From positions 434,001-498,000 of the forward strand of contig OZ287698.1 in NCBI GenBank assembly GCA_965649825.1: DNA of 64,000 nucleotides, in the 5' to 3' direction. Under the pieces are notes generated by a model, which had not been told where the DNA came from, searched no databases, and worked only from the letters and a program-made list of their open reading frames with translations. Below are positions 11,881-21,600 of the stretch, one piece after another. How positions within the stretch are numbered: the stretch's first letter is position 1; every line of letters begins with the position of its first letter. The position numbers and the translations under genes are program-made. The stretch is from Penicillus capitatus (lineage: Eukaryota > Chlorophyta).

Positions 11881-13131
11881 CTCACAAGCGCAGCGGAAGT
11901 CTTGAACTTAGATGAGGATGGGCGAGAGTTTGGAGGCCATGCCAAAGGTTACAGCGAAGAGACAGCTTGTTACAACGACAATGAACAGCGAATTTTTTGG
12001 CAAACAGAAACAGATTGTTGTTGAAGTGCCGGATTGACTTCACTGAGTCAATCATATGACGATATGATCGTAACGGCACAAAGCGACTCGACGACCGTAC
12101 TTATACGTAAACGAGGAGGACCTTGTATGTCTGTCTGATTATGATATTGTCATGTGAACCGTGAACCTTTGTTGATGTCGTCTGGGCGTCGAAGCGGTCG
12201 CTTCGTCCTGGCCCCGAGACGCGATTTCACAATTGTATGTGGTTCACAGATACAAGTGTAAACTCAGATGTCGAGCAAAAGATGATTTATGTGTCCGATT
12301 CTCGCTTAAATACTCCGTCCGCGATGTGACGACAGAATAACACACGAAGTTCGAGAGTGAGTTCTTAGTGAAGTTCTAGAAAGTTTCGTGAACTTCGATG
12401 TGAATTTCACACGAACTCACTGCTAATCGCCATGCTCAGCGCGACTCAGCGGCGACGGTAATGTCGCGCAGCCAAAGACGCGAGGATCACCAAGCGACAG
12501 AAATGTCATCCATTACAACAACGTCCATCGGCGTTCCTTTAGAAGCGCACTTTTTTGACAGTCATCGTCGGATTCCATGGAGGACATTGGTGCGATCTGC
12601 CGCCTCTGGGAGAAGTTTCGCGCTGCCATCCGCCTGGAAGTCGACACTATATGTCACATCATTCTCAAAGGCAGGACGTCCAAACTCTTACAAGAATATA
12701 ACAAAACTGACATAACCTAAGTTCACAGTGTATTTCACTATCGCCCACGGATAGTCACATCCGTTCACATCACAGAGCAAACGCCAACAATAGTTAATCA
12801 CACATTCTCGACATTGACGGCTTGTGCAGTCTAGGACTATGTTTCTTCGCAGACAAAAAATGCTTCCCTGAATTGTTTCATCTATTCCACTACAGAAGGC
12901 CCATGACATGATACGACGCGTAAAGCTAACCGAGCATTTTAACTTGAATTTGTAGAACAAGAGACAACAACACCTCATGCTACTTCGACAAATCGACATA
13001 CAGAGAACACGTTCTGTGATGTTAACCTTGCGGAGATTTTGAACGGATTGGCTAAAAACAAAATGCCAAATGGTATCCGGCGGTAGACTTCCACGAATCA
13101 TCAAACATAAAATGCGCTATCGGATTACGTT
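11881..13131. other. Intergenic region of about 1.2 kb
   Basis: No gene could be supported. Bases 12350-12420 carry nested inverted repeats (separate entry). Bases 12690-13130 are AT-richer than the neighbouring genes and probably include the 3' flank of the NACHT-HEAT gene. Open frames at 12461-12715 (+) and 12688-13104 (-) have no domain and unlike codon use, so they are left out. Confidence 0.4.
12357..12420. repeat. Nested inverted repeats with heat-shock-element-like core
   Basis: The outer arms are GTGAGTTC (12357-12364) and GAACTCAC (12413-12420). The inner arms are GAAGTTC (12370-12376) and GAACTTC (12390-12396). Between them TTCTAGAA (12374-12381) is followed by AGTTTC, close to the alternating nTTCnnGAAn pattern bound by heat-shock factor. 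No obvious gene starts within 500 bp, so a regulatory role is a guess; it could also be a hairpin in a non-coding transcript. Confidence 0.35.
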
Positions 13132-14099
13132 CTAGAAGTGCTTTAGCAATCCAGGAAACTTCTCACGAAAATCTTCCTTCAGACTCATGACATATAGGTC
13201 AACATCATCCTTACTCCACCTTCCAATTACTCGAGAAAGCGCTGTATGCAATACAAAAGAAACTGTTTTCCGTTGTGTAAGGGAACCCAACGTAAATGGA
13301 TGCTGAACAAAAAAGAAAAGAACGCCTTTTCTATACGCAGGGAGAGATAATGTTGGCGATAAGATAATTGTTTCGAGTTTTATGATATTCAATGCCGTTC
13401 TTGCAGCATGTCGCACGCTCGAATCATCATCGACGCAAAGATTGGCCAGCGCCGGAAGAAACTCACCGGCCTGCAGAGGCGCAGCCGCTAAGACTCTGCC
13501 GATGGCCTCTATCGCAGTCAGACGCACACGGTAGTGTTCGTCGACCAATCGATTTGTCAGCGTCGGCAGAGCTTCGTCGACGATCTGCGGCGCCGATCCG
13601 ACGATTCTGCCGACGGCATTCGCCGCCGCAGAACGCACATCATTGGCTCCGTGGGCACACCACTTAATCAGCGTCGGCAGAACCTCGCCGGCGTGCTCCG
13701 GCGCCGCCGCGACGACATTGCCGAAGACCTTAATCGCCGCATAACGCAAATCCGAAATATAGCTTTCACACCACTCAATCAGCGTCGGCAGAACCTCGCC
13801 GGCGTGCTCCGGCGCCGCCGCGACGATTCTGCCGATGGCATTCATTGCCTCAAAACGCACTGTTATGTCTGGGTATCTTTGGTGTAGGTAGATGCACCTG
13901 TTCACCAGCGTCGGCAGAACCGCGCTGGCGTGCTGCGGCGCCGATCCGATGATTGTGCCGACGGCATTTTCCGCCGCATAACGCACGTTGGAGCCTTCGT
14001 CGACGCATCCATTCGCCAGCGTCGGCAGAACCTCGCCGGCGAACTGCGGCGCCGCCTCGGTGACTCTGCCCATGGCCTCCATCGCCGCAGCACGCACGG
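13132..14099 (-). pseudogene. NACHT-HEAT gene, 3' part (HEAT repeats and C-terminus), cut off by retrotransposon
   Basis: This is the downstream half of the gene that resumes at 18654. The frame encodes about six 37-residue HEAT-like repeats of the form VLPTL..(10)..VR.AA..A.GRI...AP, becoming more diverged toward the end, then a non-repeat tail finishing KFPGLLKHF at 13132. The frame joins the upstream half exactly if the element 14100-18653 and one copy of its 4-bp target duplication are removed: CGCACGG before the element continues into TCGAGTCTTCG after it, matching an intact repeat unit near 19100. On its own this half has no start codon. Confidence 0.85.
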
Positions 14100-14255
14100 T
14101 GTTCTGATGGAATACGATGAGAATAATCTTAGAAAAATGAACATTAAAACGGACGCGCTGGATCACAGGATTGTAACTGCGATCTGTACGTTTCACAACG
14201 AACAGCCTACCGCTAACGCGTATTCCCTTACCTTTTCGAGCGAATTCTCACAACA
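14100..14255 (+). repeat. 5' LTR
   Basis: The 156-bp long terminal repeat is identical by eye to 18498-18653. It begins TGTTCTGATGG and ends ATTCTCACAACA. The copy is preceded by the target-site base quartet ACGG at 14096-14099. Confidence 0.92.
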
Positions 14256-15279
14256 TGGTTTCGGAGCGAGGTTTGCATGGCCTGCTCCTCTTCGGATTGA
14301 GCCTATTCTGGGTGACTGCACTTTGGGGTCACCAATCTGATGACCTTTCAGATGTCAGAAAGACCACACTTGAGACCATCAGACACTTCGTACACGGACA
14401 AGGCGACTGGACAGACGACTACATTTTCAATATAAAAAGAAATCTGGATCTACAACTGCTCCACGAAACAGGGGAGAGAAAGGCCATGGCAGTAATCTTG
14501 TACTGCACAACAAACAAGTGTGACAGCATCTCGGAACGCCTCAGGACAATGAGCACCGAAAAAAAATCGCACATGGGAGACTGCATGCACTACATAAAGG
14601 GACACAGTGAAGAACACGAGGATCTTGGAGGACAGACGCAAAAAACGATCATTGATGCCGTCGGTGAATGTCCAAACAGCGTCATCGTTTACGATGCTCT
14701 ACAGGGAATGACCCTGAGTGAGGCGAAGGTTCTTGTCAATGTGCTGTCAGAGAAGAGATTCGCAATCTCACAGAGGGTGTAGCGAGAAATGCCGAAGAGA
14801 TGGAGAAAAGGGTAATCAATCAACAACGAATGATGCAAGGCACGATCGAATCAAGCCTCCAAACTTTAAATCAAAGAGTGGAAGAGTTGGACGACAGAAT
14901 TCGAAGGGATCCACAGGCGCCGCGGCAGCAGGCACGAGCCCCATCGATGAATGACTGGATTGAAGCGGAGAGAGAGCACCTGGGAGGTGGTATGACAGAT
15001 CATGACCGCAGACGACTTGAGAGGCAGTATCGGAGAGTGCAGGAACATGTGCAAAGGCAACCACAAGGAGAAGTGGGAGAAATACAGCCAGACGTACATA
15101 TCGACCAAGTCAAAAGGCAACAAGTTACATTCGGTCCAGCGATCCAAGATCTGCAAAGAATGTTGCCCAAAGGAAAGGAAGATATTAGCCAGTTCGCGAT
15201 TCGGTTGACGACCTTAATGGACAAGATCCGACAACCAAAGAAGTTTCTGGGTTTGATAATAGCACAAATAAACCCTTAG
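14255..15279 (+). CDS. Retrotransposon Gag-like region (two frames)
   Basis: The first frame (14255-14782, 175 codons) opens with an ATG that straddles the LTR end and encodes a signal-peptide-like hydrophobic N-terminus, then a charged helical region. It ends at a TAG. A frame one base back is open from about 14722 to the TAG at 15277-15279 and continues a long coiled coil (NLTEGVARNAEEMEK, then LNQRVEELDDRI). The end, KGKEDISQFAIRL, resembles the capsid segment of retrotransposon Gag. The two parts could be joined by a -1 frameshift or separated by a deletion; no slippery site is visible at that junction. The zinc knuckle is missing. Confidence 0.55.
14256..14271 (+). other. Putative tRNA primer binding site
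   Basis: Immediately after the 5' LTR the sequence TGGTTTCGGAGCGAGG starts with TGG, complementary to the CCA 3' end of a tRNA, as expected of a minus-strand primer site. The tRNA species cannot be named without the host tRNA set. Confidence 0.6.
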
Positions 15280-15479
15280 GAGAAGTCACATTAGAGTGTT
15301 CTCTTGGCGACAAGGAAACGCAGCTTTCGTTTTTGGTCTGCAAGGGAGTAAGCAAACCAATCTTAGGATTACGAGCTTTACAGACTCTAGGCTTACAGTT
15401 AGACTGTGAACGAGATTGTGTTTTTGACAGCGATGGGAGAAAAATTCTGATTCATCAAGTATCCCTGCAAAAAAACTGA
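15249..15479 (+). CDS. Retrotransposon protease remnant
   Basis: In the frame -1 to Gag the sequence reads as the C-terminal half of a retropepsin: KPLGEVTLECSLGD, LSFLV, then ILGLRALQTLGLQL, the usual I/L-LG--AL--LGL motif. The catalytic D-S/T-G that should lie about 30-40 residues earlier cannot be found in any frame. Entry could occur at GGGTTTG (15249-15255), whose codon phase fits -1 slippage out of Gag. The domain looks truncated by an internal deletion. Confidence 0.5.
   Translation, partial: GFDNSTNKPLGEVTLECSLGDKETQLSFLVCKGVSKPILGLRALQTLGLQLDCERDCVFDSDGRKILIHQVSLQKN
15470..15476 (+). promoter_or_regulatory. -1 ribosomal frameshift site (A AAA AAC) between protease and Pol
   Basis: The protease frame reads CAA AAA AAC TGA. 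The heptamer A AAA AAC has the exact X XXY YYZ phase of canonical -1 slippery sites, and slipping back one base leads into the Pol frame, which is open from here for over 1,000 codons. The stop directly after the heptamer is typical. The stimulatory RNA structure was not modelled. Confidence 0.7.
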
Positions 15480-18400
15480 AGAATGAGCCTGTTTTTCAGC
15501 AGGCGACATATAATCAAAGAGAAAAGGGGGATGAAATCAAAAAGCTAATTCTCATAAGTCGCAATTGGACAAAAAAGGGGAAAAAGAAACAAAAAGAAGT
15601 CTCAAGTGCCGGTTGCCTCCATGTAACAGAGGAGATCAAACCGGAATTTTTTCCTTTCAAAAGAAATGGGTGGCTCATCTTTGTGGCAGGAAGGAGTATA
15701 GTGTTAGGGCCTTTTAAGAGTAGAAGAATTATCTTACCTTTTAGATTTTCCGAGGACGCAGAATGGAAAGCAATTTTTGACTGCACACAAAATAAAGGAA
15801 TATTCTGCCGTTGCAAGATTTACACAAATGGGCAGATAAGTATAGTAATCTTCAACCAAACTGATGTTCCACAGCATATCACAAGCAAAATGAAGTTAGT
15901 GTGTGGAAAGGTGAACATAGATTGGATTATCGATGTTAACGGGGTGAAGCATGCATTAAAGAACGATACGAAGAAAATACAAATGGTGACGAGTTCAGTA
16001 GATAAGCACGATACGATGAGTTTAGTACAGAGGTTAAAAGGCATCTTCCCGAATGTTTTTTGTGACAAGGTCAGATCAGCGAATGAGAATTTACTACGTA
16101 TTAGAGTTAGCGAAAGGGATCTAGTATGGAATTTTGAGCCTAAACCTTGCTGGCGAGAAAACTATTTTTCCGATCTGACCGAAAAAGAGATTACCGAAGA
16201 GATAGAGTCGTTACTTGAAGAAGAGATCATTCGAGTGTTATCTACGGAGGAAGCCATTCATGCAGTCGTGGCACCTTTGAACTTTTTGAGAAAACCAAAT
16301 GGGAAAATAAGACCGACTATTGACTTCAGAGATATCAACACATATCTAAAAGGGAGTCAAGGTGGCACAATAACCCCGGTAGCTGACGCAATTAGTAAAA
16401 TCGATCCAAGTTGGACTGTTTTTAATATTGTTGACGTGGTCCATGGGTACGGTTCAATACCAATAGACGATAGTCTGTCTAAGTTTTTCGCATTGCATTG
16501 GAAGGGGATAACATATGGTTTCCGTAGACTTCCGCAGGGTGTTAACATAAGTCCGGAGCTCTTTAATAATAGAATGACTCACATTCTGCAAGGACTAGAC
16601 GTGATAAGATATTTTGACGATATATTAGTGGGTGGAGAAACAGTGAATGATCTCTTTGAAAAGACTAGGCTGCTATTACAGCGTTTTGATGAATATGGTC
16701 TGACGGTCAACATACAAAAATGTGATTGGTTCAAGAGCTCCGTGAGTTTTTTGGGTACAGAACTGAATAATGGCACCATCAACCCATACCACAAGCTGCA
16801 AGCCATTTTACAGAAGTTGCCAAGGATCGAATCACGCCATGACGTTCAAAGAGCAGTGGGGCTGTGTCAACAAGTCGCACCATATTGCTACAAATACACA
16901 TATGTCATGAATGAGCTGAAGCCGTTTCTTAAAAGAGAAAATAATGATTACAAACAAGCGAATAAGATTTTTCAAGAGACAGTAACCGATTTGTGTATTA
17001 ATGCATACAGATTGACACTACAGAGGGTGGGTCCGTTTCATTTGTACACCGATTGGTGTGGAAACCCTTTGAACCAGTTTGGATTCGTTCTCTTTAATTC
17101 AGCTTTGCAACCATGTGTTTTTGGTTCGTTTGCTACAAGCGAGAAGGTAGGAAGTTTTTTGGGGGAGTTGATGGGGATCGTGGAAGCTTTAAAGCAATGT
17201 TTTTACATGACAAAGGGATTTGCTGTTACCGTATATTCGGATAACCAGGCCACAATAGAGTGGCTGAAGGAGCCAACATTTTTGCACAAATTCAAGGATT
17301 TAAGGATACAACGACAATACAGTTGGCTGAGGCATCATTTTTCACTAGACAGACTGAATTTCCGTTTCGTAGAAGGGAAAGACAATGCGATTGCAGATGT
17401 ACTCAGTCGATGGAAAGTGGCTAATCCAGTGACCTCGGAAATCAACCAAAAACACCAGGGCTACCAAGTTTGTACCCTCGGGGTACAACAAGAAACACAA
17501 AGTTGGCGTAGGGATGCGATTGCTCGAGCACACAAAGGCCACTTTGGAATTAGAAAGACGTGGTTGAATTTGAGATCGGATGGGTTCAGGTGGGAAAATG
17601 ATTACGAAGACGTCAAAAGTTTCGTTCAGACTTGCGATGTTTGCCAGCAATTTAGACAATTGCAACACAACGTAGATTTAGGGATGATAGATAGTCCAAC
17701 ACCAAACCATACCTTGTGTTTAGATTTCATCGGTCCGTTACCTAGAGGAAGGCATGGTTATCGTTTTATCGCAACCGGTATAGATGCATTTACCAAGTTT
17801 GGCACGGCGCAAGCATCTAAAACGTGTTCTACTACTCAGATCATAAAGCTGCTGAAGAACTGGATTGCATTGAATGGCCCACCGGAACGTATTCTGTGTG
17901 ACAATGGAGCAGCATTCATCTCAAAAGAGTTTGAGAGTTTCTGTGAGCGACACGGCGTTGACATCATTCACACACCGGCGTATGCACATAAAAGCGCCGG
18001 CACAATTGAAGCGTACAACAAGAACTTCGTCAATCGTCTAAAGAGAATTTGGAAAGAGAAAAGAGGAGACTGGACCGAACACATCAACGAATGTGTACAA
18101 GAAATAAATCGAACAGTGCATTGCACTACTCTTTTCTGCCCAAGATATCTCCTTAAAGGAATTCACAGAAGTGGCAGACAAGCAAATGATGAGCAATTAG
18201 CAAAAGATCGGAAACTGGCTTACGAGAGAATCAAAAGAGCACACGAGCAGTCTGCCAAGAGATATGCAAAGAACGTCAAAGATGTTCCTATTCACGAGGG
18301 CATGGAAGTATCTTGGTACAACTCCAAATTAGCTGATCGCTTAGACTCTAAGATCTATTCTAAGTGGGTCTCTCCCTGTGTATTGACAAAGAAACGTAGT

Positions 18401-18505
18401 GAACATCGTTGGGATATCGAACTGCCTGACGGGTCTTACCTATATAACGTACATCGAGATTTTCTTCAACCATTTCGGCGAAAGATAGGTGGGCCCATGT
18501 TCTGA
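15476..18505 (+). CDS. Retrotransposon Pol: reverse transcriptase, RNase H, integrase
   Basis: The frame is entered by the -1 shift at 15470-15476; the first ATG inside is at 15683. RT: RKPNGKIRPTIDF (about 16290), LPQGVNISPELF, and the catalytic YFDDILV (about 16610). RNase H: LYTDWCG (about 17050) and YSDNQAT (about 17235). Integrase: an HHCC zinc domain from HKGHFG to CDVCQQF (17530-17650), then the DDE core with LDFIGPLP, LCDNGAAF and GTIEAYN (17715-18010). The C-terminus resembles the GPY/F region and has no chromodomain. The stop TGA at 18503-18505 lies inside the 3' LTR. All catalytic residues I looked for are present, so Pol appears intact. Confidence 0.9.
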   Translation: MKNEPVFQQATYNQREKGDEIKKLILISRNWTKKGKKKQKEVSSAGCLHVTEEIKPEFFPFKRNGWLIFVAGRSIVLGPFKSRRIILPFRFSEDAEWKAIFDCTQNKGIFCRCKIYTNGQISIVIFNQTDVPQHITSKMKLVCGKVNIDWIIDVNGVKHALKNDTKKIQMVTSSVDKHDTMSLVQRLKGIFPNVFCDKVRSANENLLRIRVSERDLVWNFEPKPCWRENYFSDLTEKEITEEIESLLEEEIIRVLSTEEAIHAVVAPLNFLRKPNGKIRPTIDFRDINTYLKGSQGGTITPVADAISKIDPSWTVFNIVDVVHGYGSIPIDDSLSKFFALHWKGITYGFRRLPQGVNISPELFNNRMTHILQGLDVIRYFDDILVGGETVNDLFEKTRLLLQRFDEYGLTVNIQKCDWFKSSVSFLGTELNNGTINPYHKLQAILQKLPRIESRHDVQRAVGLCQQVAPYCYKYTYVMNELKPFLKRENNDYKQANKIFQETVTDLCINAYRLTLQRVGPFHLYTDWCGNPLNQFGFVLFNSALQPCVFGSFATSEKVGSFLGELMGIVEALKQCFYMTKGFAVTVYSDNQATIEWLKEPTFLHKFKDLRIQRQYSWLRHHFSLDRLNFRFVEGKDNAIADVLSRWKVANPVTSEINQKHQGYQVCTLGVQQETQSWRRDAIARAHKGHFGIRKTWLNLRSDGFRWENDYEDVKSFVQTCDVCQQFRQLQHNVDLGMIDSPTPNHTLCLDFIGPLPRGRHGYRFIATGIDAFTKFGTAQASKTCSTTQIIKLLKNWIALNGPPERILCDNGAAFISKEFESFCERHGVDIIHTPAYAHKSAGTIEAYNKNFVNRLKRIWKEKRGDWTEHINECVQEINRTVHCTTLFCPRYLLKGIHRSGRQANDEQLAKDRKLAYERIKRAHEQSAKRYAKNVKDVPIHEGMEVSWYNSKLADRLDSKIYSKWVSPCVLTKKRSEHRWDIELPDGSYLYNVHRDFLQPFRRKIGGPMF
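18478..18497 (+). other. Putative polypurine tract
   Basis: Immediately before the 3' LTR the purine-rich stretch CGAAAGATAGGTGGG is followed by CCCA. This is where the plus-strand primer of an LTR retrotransposon is expected. Confidence 0.5.
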
Positions 18506-18653
18506 TGGAATACGATGAGAATAATCTTAGAAAAATGAACATTAAAACGGACGCGCTGGATCACAGGATTGTAACTGCGATCTGTACGTTTCACAACGAA
18601 CAGCCTACCGCTAACGCGTATTCCCTTACCTTTTCGAGCGAATTCTCACAACA
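18498..18653 (+). repeat. 3' LTR
   Basis: This 156-bp copy is identical by eye to 14100-14255. The last three codons of Pol overlap its 5' end. It is followed by the target duplication ACGG at 18654-18657. Confidence 0.92.
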
Positions 18654-21600
18654 ACGGTCGAGTCTTCGTCGACGCACCCATTCGCCAGCGTCGGCAGAAC
18701 TTTTGTCAGCGAACTGCGGCGCCGCCTCGGTGACTCTTCCCATGGCATTTATCGCCGCAACACGCACGTTTGAGCCTTCGTCGACGCATCCATTCTCCAG
18801 CGTCGGCAGAACCTCGCCGGCGACCTTCGGCGCCGCCGCAGCGACTCGGCCACCCGTAAACATTGCTGCATAACGCACGTTCCAGTCTTCGTCGACGCAT
18901 CCATTCTCCAGCGTCGGCAGAACCTCGCCGGCGACCTTCGGCGCCGCCGCAGCGACTCGGCCCAAAGTAAACATTGCTGCATAACGCACGTTGGAGCCTT
19001 CGTCGACGCATCCATTCGCCAGCGTCGGCAGAACCTCGCCGGCGAACTGCGGCGCCGCCTCGGTGACTCTGCCCATGGCCTCCATCGCCGCAGCACGCAC
19101 GGTCGAGTCTTCGTCGACGCACCCATTCGCCAGCGTCGGCAGAACTTTGTCAGCGAACTGCGGCGCCGCCTCAGTGACTCTGCCCATGGCCTCCATCGCC
19201 GCAGCACGCACGTTTGAGCCTTCGTCGACGCATCCATTCGCCAGCGTCGGCAGAACCTCGCCGGCGAACTGCGGCGCCGCCTCGGCGACTCTGCCCATGG
19301 CCTCCATCGCCGCAGCACGCACGTTCGAGTCTTCGTCGACATACCTACTTATGAACGTCTGCATAATTTCACTAGCAACCTGCGGCGCCGCGGCAACGAT
19401 GCTGTCCATGGCCGACATCGCTGCATAACGCACGTTTGAGGCGTCGGTGAGGTACCCATTTGCCAGCGTCGGTAGAATTTGGCCGGTGACCTGCGGCGCC
19501 ACCACAACGACGCTACCCGCCGCTAACATCGCTGCATAACGCACGTTCGAGCAATCGTCGACACACCCAGTTGCCAGTGTGGGCAGAACTTTCTCAGCGA
19601 CCTGCGCCGCCAATTTGACGACTCTGCCGACGGATTCCATCACCAGATAACGCGCATGCGAGTCTTCGTCGACCCACATCTTCGCCATTATTGGCAGAAT
19701 CTCGCCAGCGTGCCCAGGCATCTGTTCTGCGATAAAACTTAACCTTATAATGCTCTCCTTTGGATTGCACCAACCATCGGGTTCTTCTGTCAACTGCAAT
19801 ACAAACTGAATTATTTTGTAACTCTGCTTCGGCGAGAGCCCTGCAAGCTTTAAGGTATCCGTAATTTTAGCCTCTTTCTCCCATGTCAACTTCTGCAACT
19901 GTGCTAACAGTTTCTTCGCTTTGTCGATCGTTTCATCGAGAACTTGAGGAAATTCTTTCAGAACACATGAGGGTTGTAGGAACTCTTCAACCACGATTTC
20001 TCGAATGAGAATATCGTCGAAAGTCCAATCGAGGAGTCGACGAGCAACTTCGGCGAGCTTGATTGCTTGTTCGTCGTTGAGGAAATCTTTCATGTCTTTC
20101 TCATCCGTCTCCTCTAGGGTTGCCTCGAGAACTCGCATTTTCAAGAAGAAGTGCTGTATTCCAAGAACCTCGACGGGGTCTTCGTCGACGACCGAGAGCA
20201 TCTCTTTCAACGCAGATTTGCTTCGTTTTTGCGCTAAAGCGTGCGTTGCGAAGGATAGTGTCAAGGCATTCTTCTGACAGTATTTTCCTTCTTTCACGAA
20301 CTTTAGCACTCGTTCTTCTTGATTCGATCCTTTGTTCTTTAAGCTTCTGGCAATGAATTTTCCAGCAAAAAACTCCTGAAATGTGAGATGGGTAAACTGA
20401 TACTGCTGTCCCTCCATAACCAGCAGGAGGAATCCGCTATCTTTGAAGAGTGCCGTCGTGTTTGTGGACGTTGCATTACTCTCGACGGTCCGCTCTTCGA
20501 TCAATATCTGTCCGCTCCTAAGCGCCTCGAAGGCAATCTCTTCTAGATCCTCGAAAACGATGTTCTTGTTCGCCGTTCTCGCTTCGGGCCTTTCCTTGAA
20601 CCTCTTCCATACAAAATTCGTCATATCTTGGTAGATCTGAAACATGCTTGCCTTCTTCCCTCGATCCTCGACGGCCGTACCATGTTCTCTCGACAAGGAG
20701 CAGAGAATGTGGGCCGTCACAGGAGTGTGTGCGGTCTCCCACATGCCTCGATCTTGTTTCAAAGAACGGATAAGCCTCGAAGCTTCGTCTTGCTCGAGTT
20801 CTCTGTGCATGTAGTTTCTCAGCTGCTGGTCGTTGAATCCGAGGCACGCGAACTGGCAATCGACTCTTGCTCGTATCTGTTGGAGATTGTACGGTCGCGT
20901 CAGTATCAGCAACTTGCACAAACGATCCTCTGCCGCACGAACGAGCTCTCTGGCGTCTTCTCCAGCTTCATCCAATCCGTCAAACATCAGCAGAGTGGTT
21001 GGAGAATTGAGGTCGCCTTCGACTTGAGTCAAGAGATCTGAGTATTCGACGTCGTCTCTTTCGCCGAAGCACACTTGTGCAATTACGCCCTTCAACGTTA
21101 TTCCCTGTGAGCTTTTGGACTTTGCGGCGTTGACCCGTCTGATCGGAACGACGTAGATGATTTCGAACTCTCGCATGATTTCCCCGATTGCCCACTTGTG
21201 TGCGAGGACTTTGCTGATGCACGTTTTTCCGGAGCCAGGGTTTCCGTAGAGAAGAACCCTTCTGACTTCGCTTTCCGGGTCGCCCGGTTTCAAAGATCTT
21301 GGCTTGAACAGTTCCTCCACACGAACGGGCGTTGTGACCTTTTTCTTCTGTTCGTAGTGCTCCCATGGGTGATCTTTTTTACGACTTGACGAATGTTTGA
21401 CTTTCCCCTCTTCTTTTCGGTCTTCTCTTTTATCGATCGTCGTCTCTTCGACGATCTCTTCGTACGCGACGACGTAGTGCTCCATTTCTTTTACGTGATG
21501 TCCGACTTTCGTTCCGAACAAAGATGGCACCTTCAAAAAGAAAGTGATCCTGCTTTTATCGACACACAATCAGAGAGACTGCTTACTTTGGCGAAGCTGT

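Larger units (their letters stand above)
14100..18653 (+). mobile_element. Ty3/gypsy-type LTR retrotransposon, 4,554 bp, recent insertion
   Basis: The element is bounded by 156-bp LTRs that I read as identical, starting TGTTCTGATGG and ending CTCACAACA (TG...CA). The target duplication is ACGG (14096-14099 and 18654-18657). Pol has the order RT, RNase H, integrase, which is the Ty3/gypsy order and not Copia. It lies antisense inside the NACHT-HEAT gene. Identical LTRs indicate recent transposition. Gag/protease looks reduced: no zinc knuckle and no protease DTG/DSG motif could be found, so the copy may depend on another element. Confidence 0.92.

Noticed and set aside
12688-13104. Minus-strand frame of 138 codons just downstream of the HEAT gene
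   Set aside because: AT-rich, cysteine-rich with no domain. It sits where the 3' untranslated region is expected.
14255-14782. Envelope gene suggested by the signal-peptide-like first frame of the retrotransposon
   Set aside because: It lies 5' of protease and Pol, where Gag belongs, and shows no transmembrane anchor or fusion peptide. Envelope genes follow integrase.
14100-18653. Element considered as Ty1/copia
   Set aside because: Integrase lies after RNase H and the RT motif is YFDDILV. Both fit Ty3/gypsy.
18660-19770. Regular 111-bp repeats considered as a CRISPR-like or satellite array
   Set aside because: The repeats are in frame, encode HEAT units of 37 residues and have no unique spacers.
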